From Ruminococcus sp. OA3 (GTDB lineage Bacteria > Bacillota > Clostridia > Lachnospirales > Lachnospiraceae): a stretch of DNA of 64,000 bases. The first letter of the stretch is position 1. Every line of letters starts with the position of its first letter. The stretch covers positions 3,658,001 through 3,722,000 of the forward strand of contig NZ_JAKNTO010000001.1 in NCBI RefSeq assembly GCF_022440845.1. The letters are read 5' to 3'. The notes beneath the pieces are model-generated. The model did no database searches, had not been told where the DNA came from, and saw nothing but the letters and a program-made list of their open reading frames with translations. Positions 45,623-54,108 of the stretch are shown one piece after another. Made by a program: the position numbers and the translations under genes.

Positions 45623-46583
45623 AATAAAACTCCTCCTTGTTCTCCTTAAGCTTAGAAGCAATCTCACTTAATTTTCTCAGCCTGTGGTTCACCCCGGATT
45701 TTCCAACCTCAGGTGTCAGCATCGTACCAAGCTCTTTCAGGGTTGCCTCCGGATATTCTAATCTCAAAACCGCTATTTCCTCCAGACCCTCTGCCAGGCT
45801 GTTAAGCCCTGCCGTATCCCGGATATATTCAATATCTTCTATCTGTTTAACAGCTGCGGAAACTGTTTTATTGATATTCGCAGTTTCACAGTTCACTTTT
45901 CGATTTACGTTATTCCGCATCTCTTTCAGAATCCTGATGTTTTCCAGATTCATCAGGGAAACATTTGCTTCCATCAAGCCTAGGAAGTCAACAATCTGGG
46001 CACCCTCCTTTATATAAACAACATAATATTTCTTGCGACTCACAATCTTTGCCTCAATCCCAAGGCTCATGATGATCTCCTGAAGCTGTGCCGCCCTGTC
46101 CATAGCTGTACATACGATTTCCAGATGATAAAACTTTTCAGGCGCACTCAATGAGCCGGATGCCAGAAATGCACCTCTTACAAATGCCCTTTTACAGCAG
46201 TTCCGCTGTACTACCAGATGATTGACGAGCGCAATATCTTCCGCCGGCATACCGTCTCCGCCCAAAAATTTCGCGGCTTTCAAAAGCCGAACCGACTCTT
46301 CATGCGATGATACCGTAAGCAGATATACATTACTTTTCTTCAAATACTGATTGCGCCGAATCACAATTTCAGTATCTATCTTAAATCCTTTTTTCAAGAT
46401 TGTAAAGCATTTTCTCGCAACAGCTACATTTTCCGTATGTATTTTTATTGAATACCGGTCTTCCTCCGAGATCAGAACTTCGCCGCACATGCTGATGATG
46501 GCCGCGATCTCAGCAATCTGGCAATGCCTCGCCGCATTGAATTGTTTTGATAATTCTTCCTTTACATCCCCCGAAAAAGACAT
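45615..46583 (-). CDS. whiA: DNA-binding protein WhiA
   Basis: A 322-residue protein with a degenerate LAGLIDADG N-terminal part (about 1-200) and a C-terminal helix-turn-helix (LKELGTMLTPEVGKSGVNHRL). In Firmicutes it affects division and chromosome segregation; in Streptomyces it is a sporulation regulator. Located in murB-rapZ-whiA-crh. GAGGGTAG precedes the ATG. Confidence 0.95.
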   Translation of the reverse strand: MSFSGDVKEELSKQFNAARHCQIAEIAAIISMCGEVLISEEDRYSIKIHTENVAVARKCFTILKKGFKIDTEIVIRRNQYLKKSNVYLLTVSSHEESVRLLKAAKFLGGDGMPAEDIALVNHLVVQRNCCKRAFVRGAFLASGSLSAPEKFYHLEIVCTAMDRAAQLQEIIMSLGIEAKIVSRKKYYVVYIKEGAQIVDFLGLMEANVSLMNLENIRILKEMRNNVNRKVNCETANINKTVSAAVKQIEDIEYIRDTAGLNSLAEGLEEIAVLRLEYPEATLKELGTMLTPEVGKSGVNHRLRKLSEIASKLKENKEEFYYD

Positions 46584-46615
46584 GTTCTACCCTCTTTCCA
46601 AATGCCGCACCACGT

Positions 46616-47497
46616 TCACAGAGGCTTTGTCACAATATCCTTTCCTATGTCCCGGTGCTCTATTTTCAGCCCGTATTCCTCTTCGCCTGACAGCCGGTAA
46701 AACAACTCGTTTGCCAGTGTTACAGAACGGTGTTTTCCGCCGGTACATCCCACAGCGATGACCAGCTGATTTTTTCCTTCTACTATATAATTCGGAATCA
46801 GAAATCTTATCATGTCATCAAGCTTTTTCAGAAACTGTACCGCGACTTCAAATCCCAGCACATAATCCTTCACCGGTGCATCATTCCCGCTTAAAGGCCG
46901 CAGTTCCTCCAGATAATACGGATTCGGAAGAAACCGTACATCGAATACGAGATCAGCATCTTCCGGTATCCCATATTTAAATCCAAATGACAGGATCGTG
47001 ATCATCAGGCTTTTAAATTTCTGATCCCTTACAAATATCTTATCAAGCTCAGCTTTCAGTTCTCTTGTAAGCAACCTGCTCGTATCCAGTATATAATCTG
47101 CGTGAGTCTTGAGAAACTGCAGTTTGCTGCGTTCTCTGCTGATCCCCGTCTCCACACGCCCGGTGCCCGCCAAAGGATGGCTGCGGCGCGTCTCCTTATA
47201 CCTTTTGATCAGGACATCATCATCTGCATCCAGATACAGAATTTCATAGTTCAGATGATTCATCGCCATATTTTCCAGTATCTTTTCCAGTGCATCAAGT
47301 GATTCTCCGCTGCGGATATCCACCCCCAATGCAACCTTTTGTATTCCATCCGGAACACTCTCTACAGCAAATTGTGCAAATTTTTCCATAAGCGCGATCG
47401 GAAGGTTATCCACACAAAAATATCCTGCATCCTCCAGCATTTTCAATGCCGTACTTTTACCAGCCCCCGACATACCGGTCACAATCACAAAGCGCAT
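46616..47497 (-). CDS. rapZ: RNase adapter/nucleotide-binding protein RapZ (YvcJ)
   Basis: A 293-residue protein with Walker A GMSGAGKST (8-16), DNLPIALM, and the C-terminal domain CTGGKHRSVTLANEL. In E. coli RapZ guides RNase E to the GlmZ RNA; in Bacillus YvcJ is a GTPase linked to competence. The start is the ATG at 47497 after GAGGAG; the frame extends 21 codons into murB. glmR (yvcK), which lies between rapZ and whiA in Bacillus, is missing here (32-bp gap). Confidence 0.95.
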   Translation of the reverse strand: MRFVIVTGMSGAGKSTALKMLEDAGYFCVDNLPIALMEKFAQFAVESVPDGIQKVALGVDIRSGESLDALEKILENMAMNHLNYEILYLDADDDVLIKRYKETRRSHPLAGTGRVETGISRERSKLQFLKTHADYILDTSRLLTRELKAELDKIFVRDQKFKSLMITILSFGFKYGIPEDADLVFDVRFLPNPYYLEELRPLSGNDAPVKDYVLGFEVAVQFLKKLDDMIRFLIPNYIVEGKNQLVIAVGCTGGKHRSVTLANELFYRLSGEEEYGLKIEHRDIGKDIVTKPL

Positions 47498-47510
47498 ACG
47501 CTCTCCTCTT

Positions 47511-48425
47511 TTAATGAAATTCTCCCAAAAACTTAACTTCCGGTTCCAATTCCACTCCAAACCGTGCTTTTACTTCTTTTCTCACATGTTCCATCAGATT
47601 TCGTACGTCCCGCGCCGTAGCATCCTGCACATTTACGACGAATCCACAATGTTTTTCCGATATCATGGCGCCTCCGACACGGTACCCCCGGAGCCCGGCA
47701 TCCATGATCAGTTTGCCTGCAAAATATCCCTGTGGTCTCTTAAACGTGCTTCCCGCACTCGGAAATTCAAGCGGCTGTTTCTCACACCTCTGTCTTTTCA
47801 GCTCATCCATCCTCTCACGGATTGCGGAAATATCACCCTTTTCAAGTTCAAACACAGCTTCCAAAACAATATAATGTTCTCTTTTAATGATGCTGGTGCG
47901 ATACCCCAGTTCCAGCCTGTCTGCCGGTATCACAAGGATCTCCCCATCCTGTTTCAGTACGGTTACTTCCGCAAGGATATCTTTCATCTCACCGCCATAA
48001 GCACCCGCATTCATTACAACCGCACCGCCGGCTGTCCCCGGTATCCCCGCGGCAAATTCCATGCCGGTAAGTCCGTGCTCCAGCGCCCTGCTGCCAATCT
48101 GCGAGAGAAGAGCCCCCGCCTGAGCCCTGATCCGTATACCTTCAACCGTAATGCCACTCATATTTCTATAGAGCTGAATAATCACTCCCCGATACCCGTC
48201 ATCACTGACGAGAAGGTTGCTTCCATTTCCAATAATGCAGCCGGGTATCTTCTCATCCCTGCACAGCCTCAGTACATCAGCTGTCTGCCCGGCATTCCGC
48301 GGACTTACAAAATAATCTGCCGGTCCTCCGATACGGAATGTCGTATGATTTTTCATGGGCTCCTCCTGCTGCACAAAATCCTCACCGACAACCGCACATA
48401 ATTTTTCATATATCGATTCCTTCAA
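47511..48425 (-). CDS. murB: UDP-N-acetylenolpyruvoylglucosamine reductase
   Basis: A 304-residue FAD enzyme that finishes UDP-MurNAc. FAD-domain marks: HTTFRIGGPADYF, GSNLLVSDDGYRG, AGIPGTAGGAVVMNAGAYGG; the catalytic Ser is in PSAGSTFKRP. I chose the TTG at 48425, which follows AGAGG by 7 nt; a GTG seven codons upstream has no site. Start confidence is moderate. First of murB-rapZ-whiA-crh. Confidence 0.95.
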   Translation of the reverse strand: MKESIYEKLCAVVGEDFVQQEEPMKNHTTFRIGGPADYFVSPRNAGQTADVLRLCRDEKIPGCIIGNGSNLLVSDDGYRGVIIQLYRNMSGITVEGIRIRAQAGALLSQIGSRALEHGLTGMEFAAGIPGTAGGAVVMNAGAYGGEMKDILAEVTVLKQDGEILVIPADRLELGYRTSIIKREHYIVLEAVFELEKGDISAIRERMDELKRQRCEKQPLEFPSAGSTFKRPQGYFAGKLIMDAGLRGYRVGGAMISEKHCGFVVNVQDATARDVRNLMEHVRKEVKARFGVELEPEVKFLGEFH

Positions 48426-48493
48426 ATCGTTTCCTCTGCCTTCCACTGTTTTTTATTCTCCGCTGTCCTCTATATACTTTATCTTCAGTACTG

Positions 48494-49228
48494 TTATTTT
48501 ATGCTTTTTTGACTCAGTAAATCGCGAATGACTTCACCTGCCAGTATCAGCCCTGCCGCCGACGGAACAAATGATATACTTCCCGGGACAGGATGTGTCG
48601 TATTGCCTTTCCTCTCATCCGTATCTGCTCTTCTCTTCACGGGAACCTCTTTGGAATAAAGAACCTTCACCTTTTTAATTCTGCGTTTTCGAAGTTCCTG
48701 GCGCATCACTTTGGCCAGCGGGCAGACACTGGTCTTAGAAATATCTGTAATCTCAAATCGTCCCGGATCCAGTTTATTGCCCGTTCCCATAGAACATATA
48801 ATCGGCGTTCCCGCTTTTTTCGCATTTTCAATCAATAAAAGCTTAGACGTTACCGTATCAATCGCATCGACAACGTAGTCAAACGACTGAAGATCAAACA
48901 GTCCGGCGGTCTCTTCATTATAGAACGTCTGATATGTATGCACCAGCATATCAGGATCTATATCACGCACCCTGTCTTTCGCCACCTCTGTTTTAAATTT
49001 TCCGATCGTCGAATGCAGTGCAAACAGCTGACGGTTCATGTTGGTCACAGAAATCACATCGTGATCTACCAAAGTCAGCGATCCAATCCCGCACCTCGCC
49101 AAAGCCTCAACAACGTATGACCCGACTCCCCCCAGGCCAAAGACAGCTACTTTCACCCTGCTAAGCTGCCGTATCCCTTCGCTCCCTATTAAAACCTCTG
49201 TTCTGGAAAGCTCCTGCTGCAATATCAT
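48494..49228 (-). CDS. tcdA: tRNA threonylcarbamoyladenosine dehydratase
   Basis: A 244-residue E1-like enzyme with the ATP motif GLGGVGSY (32-39), NMNRQLFALHSTIGK and the conserved DAIDTVTSKL. TcdA cyclises t6A at position 37 of tRNAs reading ANN codons. Single gene, convergent with nothing; a terminator-bearing spacer separates it from spoVAE. Confidence 0.93.
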   Translation of the reverse strand: MILQQELSRTEVLIGSEGIRQLSRVKVAVFGLGGVGSYVVEALARCGIGSLTLVDHDVISVTNMNRQLFALHSTIGKFKTEVAKDRVRDIDPDMLVHTYQTFYNEETAGLFDLQSFDYVVDAIDTVTSKLLLIENAKKAGTPIICSMGTGNKLDPGRFEITDISKTSVCPLAKVMRQELRKRRIKKVKVLYSKEVPVKRRADTDERKGNTTHPVPGSISFVPSAAGLILAGEVIRDLLSQKSIK

Positions 49229-49298
49229 GTCCTCTCTTCTTCTTTTCGTATACCGTCACAATCCCGGCTCTTTTCGGTTATCATACCATACTCTTTAT

Positions 49299-49328
49299 AA
49301 AAAATGCAACCGGACAAGCCGGCTGCAT
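49299..49328 (-). terminator. Terminator of spoVAD-spoVAE
   Basis: Minus-strand arms ATGCAGCCGG and CCGGTTGCAT around CTTGT, then six T, 6 nt after the spoVAE stop. Confidence 0.93.
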
Positions 49329-49333
49329 CATAT

Positions 49334-49690
49334 TTAAGACTTCATTTTGGGTTTGCACACCAGACTGACCAGATATCCAAAGATCAGGGCGGCCGATGTT
49401 CCCACCGCTCCTGCCTTAAAGCCACCCATAAATAATCCTATAAACCCGTCCGCATCCACGGCTTCTTTAATCCCTTTCCAAAGCACATTGCCAAATCCGA
49501 GGAGCGGTACACTCGCCCCTCCGCCGGCAAATTCCTGAAACGGTCCATATACGCCTATGGCTCCCAGAAATGCCCCGGTGCACACGAGCAGTACCATGAT
49601 ACGGCCGGGCATCAGCTTTGTACGGTCCAGCAAAATCTGTACAAGTGCACAGATCAGCCCCCCTACCCAAAATGCATTGATATAATCCAT
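49334..49690 (-). CDS. spoVAE: Stage V sporulation protein AE
   Basis: A 118-residue inner-membrane protein with about four segments: YINAFWVGGLICALVQIL, GASVPLLGFGNVLWKGIKE. It is part of the SpoVA channel that loads and releases dipicolinic acid in spores. AAAGGAGG precedes the ATG. It is 13 bp after spoVAD. Confidence 0.95.
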   Translation of the reverse strand: MDYINAFWVGGLICALVQILLDRTKLMPGRIMVLLVCTGAFLGAIGVYGPFQEFAGGGASVPLLGFGNVLWKGIKEAVDADGFIGLFMGGFKAGAVGTSAALIFGYLVSLVCKPKMKS

Positions 49691-49703
49691 CTTTTGGCCT
49701 CCT

Positions 49704-50720
49704 TTACGCTTCTACATGTTCCAGTACAACACCGTGCGCGATACCAGGAACACTTTGCCCTTCATAAAAACTGACTTTAGACAGCAATGCTCCTGTCGGA
49801 ACAAACAGAATCCGCTTCCACTCACCGCTCTCAAGTCTCGGCAAAATATAAGAAGCAAACACAGTGGCAGCACAGCCACAGCCGCTCCCTCCCGCATGTG
49901 TATCCTGATTCTCCTGATCATAGATAAGCATGCCGCAGTCCAGATGCTGCCTGTGGATATCACACCCTTTTTCTTTCAGCAGATCCAGCAGGATTCTCTG
50001 TCCGACATATCCGAGATCTCCTGTTATGATATGATCATAGTCTTCCGGTTTTCTGATAAAGTCCTTCAGATTACAGAATATGGTATCGCATGCCGCCGGC
50101 GCCATGCAGGCTCCCATGTTTTGTGAGTCCTTAAGTCCATAATCAACGATCTTACCTGTCGTGATCCCCGTTATCTTTACCCTGCTTCTTTTTGTGCCAA
50201 GTACGCATGCGCCGCTTCCCGTGACCGTCCAGGCTGCTGAAAGAGGCCTCTGATTCCCGTACTCAAGCGGAAAGCGAAATTCTTTCTCTGCACTTCCGAA
50301 ATGACTCGATGTAAGTGCCAGCACGTAATCTGCATATTCTCCCGCCACCGCCATCGAGCCAAGAGACAGAGCCTCCCCCATAGTGGAGCAGGCCCCGTAC
50401 AGACCGTACAGCGGTATCCCGAGAGTGACGATCCCAAAACTTGAGGCAATCGACTGTGCCAGCAGGTCCCCAGCAAAAATCATGCGTATCTGGCTGTTCT
50501 GCATCCCGGCCTTTTGAACCGCAAGTTGCGCCGCCTCTTTCTGGAGCGTGCTCTCAGCCTCTTCCCAGCTGTTCATCCCAAGCATGGGGTCTTCTTTTGC
50601 GCAGTCAAAACACAGGCCAAGCGGCCCTTCCTTCTCTTTACTGCCCACAATGGAAGCACCGCTCAGTACGTATACCTCTTTCTTTAATTCAATGCTTTGT
50701 TTTCCAATTGTCTGTTTCAT
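49704..50720 (-). CDS. spoVAD: Stage V sporulation protein AD
   Basis: A 338-residue thiolase-fold protein without membrane segments (GACSTMGEALSLG, TSSHFGSAEKEFR, GSGCGCAATVFASYI). It binds dipicolinic acid on the outer face of the spore inner membrane in Bacillus. The start is the ATG at 50720; a TTG two codons upstream overlaps the AGGG site. It is separated from spoVAC by upp and a ZIP gene. Confidence 0.95.
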   Translation of the reverse strand: MKQTIGKQSIELKKEVYVLSGASIVGSKEKEGPLGLCFDCAKEDPMLGMNSWEEAESTLQKEAAQLAVQKAGMQNSQIRMIFAGDLLAQSIASSFGIVTLGIPLYGLYGACSTMGEALSLGSMAVAGEYADYVLALTSSHFGSAEKEFRFPLEYGNQRPLSAAWTVTGSGACVLGTKRSRVKITGITTGKIVDYGLKDSQNMGACMAPAACDTIFCNLKDFIRKPEDYDHIITGDLGYVGQRILLDLLKEKGCDIHRQHLDCGMLIYDQENQDTHAGGSGCGCAATVFASYILPRLESGEWKRILFVPTGALLSKVSFYEGQSVPGIAHGVVLEHVEA

Positions 50721-50791
50721 ATTCAACCCTGCCTTTAATTCCTGTTCTGGAATTAGTATCTCTCATTTCCGGCAGAATCATACAGTACAAT

Positions 50792-51421
50792 CTATTTTGT
50801 CCCAAAGATACGGTCACCGGCATCTCCAAGACCCGGGCATATGTACGCATCTTCATTCAGTTCCCGGTCCACACATCCACAGTAGATCTGCACATCCGGA
50901 TGTGCCTTCTGCAGGCGCCGCACTCCTTCCGGAGCAGCAATAATACACATGAATTTAATCTTCTTCCCGCCATGCTGCTTCACAAAATTAATCGCAGCCT
51001 CCGCTGATCCTCCCGTCGCGAGCATTGGATCCAGAACGACGATCACTCTCTCCTCGATGGGATCGGGTAATTTACAGTAATACTCATGCGGTTCGTGAGT
51101 CGCATGATCACGGTAAAGCCCGACATGGCCCACCTTTGCCGACGGAACCAGTGCCAGAATACCATTCACCATGCCAAGCCCCGCACGCAGAATCGGTACG
51201 ATCGCCAGTTTTTTTCCGGCGATAACAGGAGATTCACACTCCTCTATCGGCGTTTTTACAGTGATTTTTTCCATTTTCAGATCCCTCAGCGCCTCATATC
51301 CCATCAGCATGCCGATCTCTTCCACTAATTTACGAAATTCATTCGTTCCCGTTGTCTCATCACGCAGCCGTGAGATCTTGTGTTGGATCAACGGATGATC
51401 CATAATAAATACCTGTTCCAT
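50792..51421 (-). CDS. upp: Uracil phosphoribosyltransferase
   Basis: A 209-residue salvage enzyme, uracil + PRPP to UMP. PRPP loop [15 protein letters not shown] and the uracil site [11 protein letters not shown] at the C-terminus. It sits inside the spoVA block between the ZIP gene (45 bp) and spoVAD (71 bp). GAGGAG precedes the ATG. Confidence 0.97.
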   Translation of the reverse strand: MEQVFIMDHPLIQHKISRLRDETTGTNEFRKLVEEIGMLMGYEALRDLKMEKITVKTPIEECESPVIAGKKLAIVPILRAGLGMVNGILALVPSAKVGHVGLYRDHATHEPHEYYCKLPDPIEERVIVVLDPMLATGGSAEAAINFVKQHGGKKIKFMCIIAAPEGVRRLQKAHPDVQIYCGCVDRELNEDAYICPGLGDAGDRIFGTK

Positions 51422-51466
51422 ATTATTCTCCTCATCTTTTATTCACCGCCTGTTGAGGCTGTCACC

Positions 51467-52213
51467 TTAAATATACCAGTCCATCAGAATCATCGTCATG
51501 AACCCGAAAAGCAACGCGTATGTTGCCTGCCGCTCATACCCATGACTGTGAGTCTCCGGGATCATCTCATCGCTCACCACGTAGATCATCGTTCCTCCAG
51601 CAAATGCAAGCGCAAAAGGAAGTATCGCGCTCGCGACAGTTACCGCGCCAAAACCAATCATTGTTCCGATAATTTCTATTACTCCGGTAAAACACGCTAT
51701 GACAAACACGCGGAATCTGGGCACTCCAGCCATAATAAGAGGAGACACGATCACCATCCCCTCCGGGATATTCTGAAGCGCAATACCGATAGCCACCGTT
51801 ATCGCATTCCCTATATTTTCCGTGCCAAAGCCAACCCCGGCAGCGATCCCCTCCGGCAGATTATGAATAGCAATCGCCATCACGAAAAGCATGACTTTAT
51901 TCAGCTGGCTCTGCCTGTCAGCATGTGCTTCCTGGTCCATTCCCGTAATGCGGTGAAGATGCGGGGTGAGCCGGTCTGCAAAATTTAAAAACACCGCCCC
52001 CGTCAGTATCCCCAGAAGCGAAATCCAGACATTGCCCTCTTCCAGAGAGGGAACGATCAGTCCAAGCACTGCTGCCCCAAGCATGATCCCGGCTGCATAG
52101 CTCAGTATAATATCATTGAAGCGATGTGGTATCCCGCGAAATAAAAACCCGATCAAAACTCCGACAATGGTGGCTCCTCCTACACCAAACGCCGTAATGA
52201 CTGCCAGCTGCAT
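51467..52213 (-). CDS. ZIP-family metal transporter (ZupT-like)
   Basis: A 248-residue protein with about eight membrane segments and the metal motifs AIAIHNLPEGIA and GIALQNIPEGM (second His replaced by Gln, as in many ZupT homologues). It imports Zn, Fe or other divalent ions. A possible -10 (TACAAT) lies upstream, so it probably begins a new transcript after the spoVAC terminator. AGGAGG precedes the ATG. Confidence 0.92.
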   Translation of the reverse strand: MQLAVITAFGVGGATIVGVLIGFLFRGIPHRFNDIILSYAAGIMLGAAVLGLIVPSLEEGNVWISLLGILTGAVFLNFADRLTPHLHRITGMDQEAHADRQSQLNKVMLFVMAIAIHNLPEGIAAGVGFGTENIGNAITVAIGIALQNIPEGMVIVSPLIMAGVPRFRVFVIACFTGVIEIIGTMIGFGAVTVASAILPFALAFAGGTMIYVVSDEMIPETHSHGYERQATYALLFGFMTMILMDWYI

Positions 52214-52307
52214 ATTCTTTATCCTCCTGTAGATCAGTCTGTTAAAACACTATTATTGTATCAAATTTATCTTAATATAACTACCTGCAATCACATATTT
52301 CTTAACA

Positions 52308-52335
52308 GAACAAAGAGTCCGGCAAACCGGACTCC
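52308..52335 (-). terminator. Terminator after spoVAC
   Basis: Minus-strand arms GAGTCCGG and CCGGACTC around TTTG, then TTTGTTCT. It splits the spoVA cluster. Confidence 0.85.
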
Positions 52336-52360
52336 CGTATTGAACCAAATATTACCTGTA

Positions 52361-52831
52361 TCAGCCCACCACACCGCAGATTTTCAATATCCAGTAAATC
52401 AGGCCGATGATCCACGAGCTTGTGATCCCATATAAGATGACCGGTCCCGCGATCGAAAAAATCTTGGCGCCCTTTCCAAAGACCTCCCCTTCTGTCTGGT
52501 ATTCGATCGCTGCCGCAGCTACGGAATTGGCAAATCCCGTAATCGGTACAAGGGCTCCCGCACCCGCGAACTTTGCAAGTTTAGGATAAATATTGAATCC
52601 CGTCAACACCGCACTCAAAAGCACCAGAATCAGGGAACACCAGGCTGCTGCTTTCTCTTTGTCAAGTCCCTGCCCCTGAGCCATATTCAGCAGAAACTGT
52701 CCGAGCACGCAGATCAGCCCTCCCACAATAAACGCCTTCAGCATGTTGGCAGGCAGGCTGTGCACCGGTGTTACTTCTTTGACATACTTTTCATATTCTT
52801 TTTTACTTGCTTCTGTTTTCAGACTTTCCAT
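52361..52831 (-). CDS. spoVAC: Stage V sporulation protein AC
   Basis: A 156-residue membrane protein with about four segments: PVHSLPANMLKAFIVGGLIC, GAGALVPITGFANSVAAAAI, EGEVFGKGAKIFSIAGPVI. In Bacillus it forms a mechanosensitive channel for dipicolinic acid release. The start is the ATG at 52831 after AAGGATGG; the frame extends 22 codons into spoVAB. Confidence 0.95.
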   Translation of the reverse strand: MESLKTEASKKEYEKYVKEVTPVHSLPANMLKAFIVGGLICVLGQFLLNMAQGQGLDKEKAAAWCSLILVLLSAVLTGFNIYPKLAKFAGAGALVPITGFANSVAAAAIEYQTEGEVFGKGAKIFSIAGPVILYGITSSWIIGLIYWILKICGVVG

Positions 52832-52835
52832 GACA

Positions 52836-53243
52836 TCACCATCCTTTATAGAAAAACCACAATGAACCGAGCACTTTTCCAAGTGCCATACTGACAATCA
52901 CAAACGCAACACCTTTGACAATTCCGGTTCTCCGAAACAGGATCGCATAGATATCCACTACTTCACCGAGTGCCACAATCCAGCTCCCCAGAAAAATTCC
53001 GGAAAATGTACCGAACACCAGCAGGCCGATCCAGCCAAGAGGAATCCCCACCGGCAGAAAGCACATCACATTCCCGACCACCGCTCCCAGAATAGCCATA
53101 TTTTCATACAGCATGATGTGTTCAGCCGTCCTCGTGATCCCCGCATAACGCGGTACAATCCCAAGACTGATGATAAAAGCCACGACTCCGCTTGCGATCA
53201 CACCCCCAAAACACAGCCCCAAAAAACACAGCACCACATACAT
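52836..53243 (-). CDS. spoVAB: Stage V sporulation protein AB
   Basis: A 135-residue membrane protein with about four segments (GGVIASGVVAFIISLGIVPR, GTFSGIFLGSWIVALGEVVD). Part of the SpoVA complex. It lies 6 bp after spoVAA and 4 bp before spoVAC. Confidence 0.93.
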   Translation of the reverse strand: MYVVLCFLGLCFGGVIASGVVAFIISLGIVPRYAGITRTAEHIMLYENMAILGAVVGNVMCFLPVGIPLGWIGLLVFGTFSGIFLGSWIVALGEVVDIYAILFRRTGIVKGVAFVIVSMALGKVLGSLWFFYKGW

Positions 53244-53249
53244 ATCCTG

Positions 53250-53864
53250 CTATTCCTTCCCTTTCCGCTCCTCCTGCTCGATGATCGTAGTATCCACCGA
53301 ATCTTCATAGGTACGCATTTCAACCTCCATCGGCGTCGGGTCCTGCGTAAGCTTTCGTTTGCCAAAATGATTAAAAAAGAACACGGCGCCAAGACCGATG
53401 CCGATAGAATACGATATCTCAAGCACTGTAAAGCCCGTGTATTCAAGTCCGGTAAACTGCACGTAAATTTCCTCAAAAAGCTTGGGTATATCCACATCAG
53501 AGTTGAACGTCATAATCGAAAATGCCGTGCCGATAAAGGTTACAATACACACAAAAATAATTTTTATCACGCTCATCAGCCGATGCTTTTTCGACGGGTC
53601 TTCAAATGTAATGATAAAATTAGGTTCTCCAATATGAGTCACATCCACATTAGAGTCCAGTACCTGTATCTTTTTCACGATATCGGTCACGGCTATAGGA
53701 TACCGTCCGTACTGCTCCTCCTTGATGGTCCGTATTTTCAGCGCCTGCATTTTGGCAAGCACTGCCGGATCACTGCACGAGAGGTTCGCAATATCCTTAA
53801 GGTAAACATCCGGACTGCTCACCCTGATATTTTTATCTGTCTGCAAATAAAGCATCGTACTCAT
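53250..53864 (-). CDS. spoVAA: Stage V sporulation protein AA
   Basis: 204 residues: an N-terminal soluble domain (about 1-105, VYLKDIANLSCSDPAVL) and two membrane segments near 110-130 and 150-170. It helps SpoVA assembly. Its ATG overlaps the stop of the small upstream gene in ATGA, so translation is coupled. Confidence 0.92.
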   Translation of the reverse strand: MSTMLYLQTDKNIRVSSPDVYLKDIANLSCSDPAVLAKMQALKIRTIKEEQYGRYPIAVTDIVKKIQVLDSNVDVTHIGEPNFIITFEDPSKKHRLMSVIKIIFVCIVTFIGTAFSIMTFNSDVDIPKLFEEIYVQFTGLEYTGFTVLEISYSIGIGLGAVFFFNHFGKRKLTQDPTPMEVEMRTYEDSVDTTIIEQEERKGKE

Positions 53865-54013
53865 ATAGCCACATCCTCATCCATAATCCGTTCCACCAGC
53901 ATGCCTCCGGACTTTTCTTTTTCATTTCCCCGCTGCCATAGATAACAGCCAACCAAAGCCGCGCACGTCAGAACGAGCACTGCCAGCCAAACTACCATCC
54001 GTTTCCGTGTCAT
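53861..54013 (-). CDS. Small lipoprotein-like membrane protein upstream of spoVAA, 50 residues
   Basis: Too short for usual cutoffs. It reads MTRKRMVVWLAVLVLTCAAL then VGCYLWQRGNEKEKSGG..., a basic start, a hydrophobic stretch (6-22) and LVGC at 20-23, which fits a lipobox; mature part about 28 residues. AAGGGAAAGT lies just before the ATG, and the stop overlaps the spoVAA start by 4 bp (ATGA). A sigma-G-type promoter lies 40-70 bp upstream. This makes it the first gene of the spoVA operon and probably forespore expressed. I do not recognise a family; function unknown. Confidence 0.78.
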   Translation of the reverse strand: MTRKRMVVWLAVLVLTCAALVGCYLWQRGNEKEKSGGMLVERIMDEDVAI

Positions 54014-54052
54014 ACTTTCCCTTCTTTCTGCGCATTCTATTTGTACTTCAAT

Positions 54053-54081
54053 TAGTATTGAAGTTTTACAAAAAAATATAC
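54053..54081 (-). promoter_or_regulatory. Sigma-F/G-type promoter of the spoVA operon
   Basis: Minus-strand GTATA (54077-54081), 17-bp spacer, AATACTA (54053-54059; 6 of 7 against CATACTA). A perfect inverted repeat ACTTCAA/TTGAAGT (54046-54065) covers the -10 and could be an operator. The -35 lies in the sigF terminator. Confidence 0.62.
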
Positions 54082-54108
54082 GGAGAAAGTCATAACAACT
54101 TTCCCCGT
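54071..54108 (-). terminator. Terminator of the spoIIA operon
   Basis: Minus-strand arms TACGGGGAAAGT and ACTTTCTCCGTA; the sigF stop codon lies in the loop. TATTTTTTTG follows. Confidence 0.88.
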
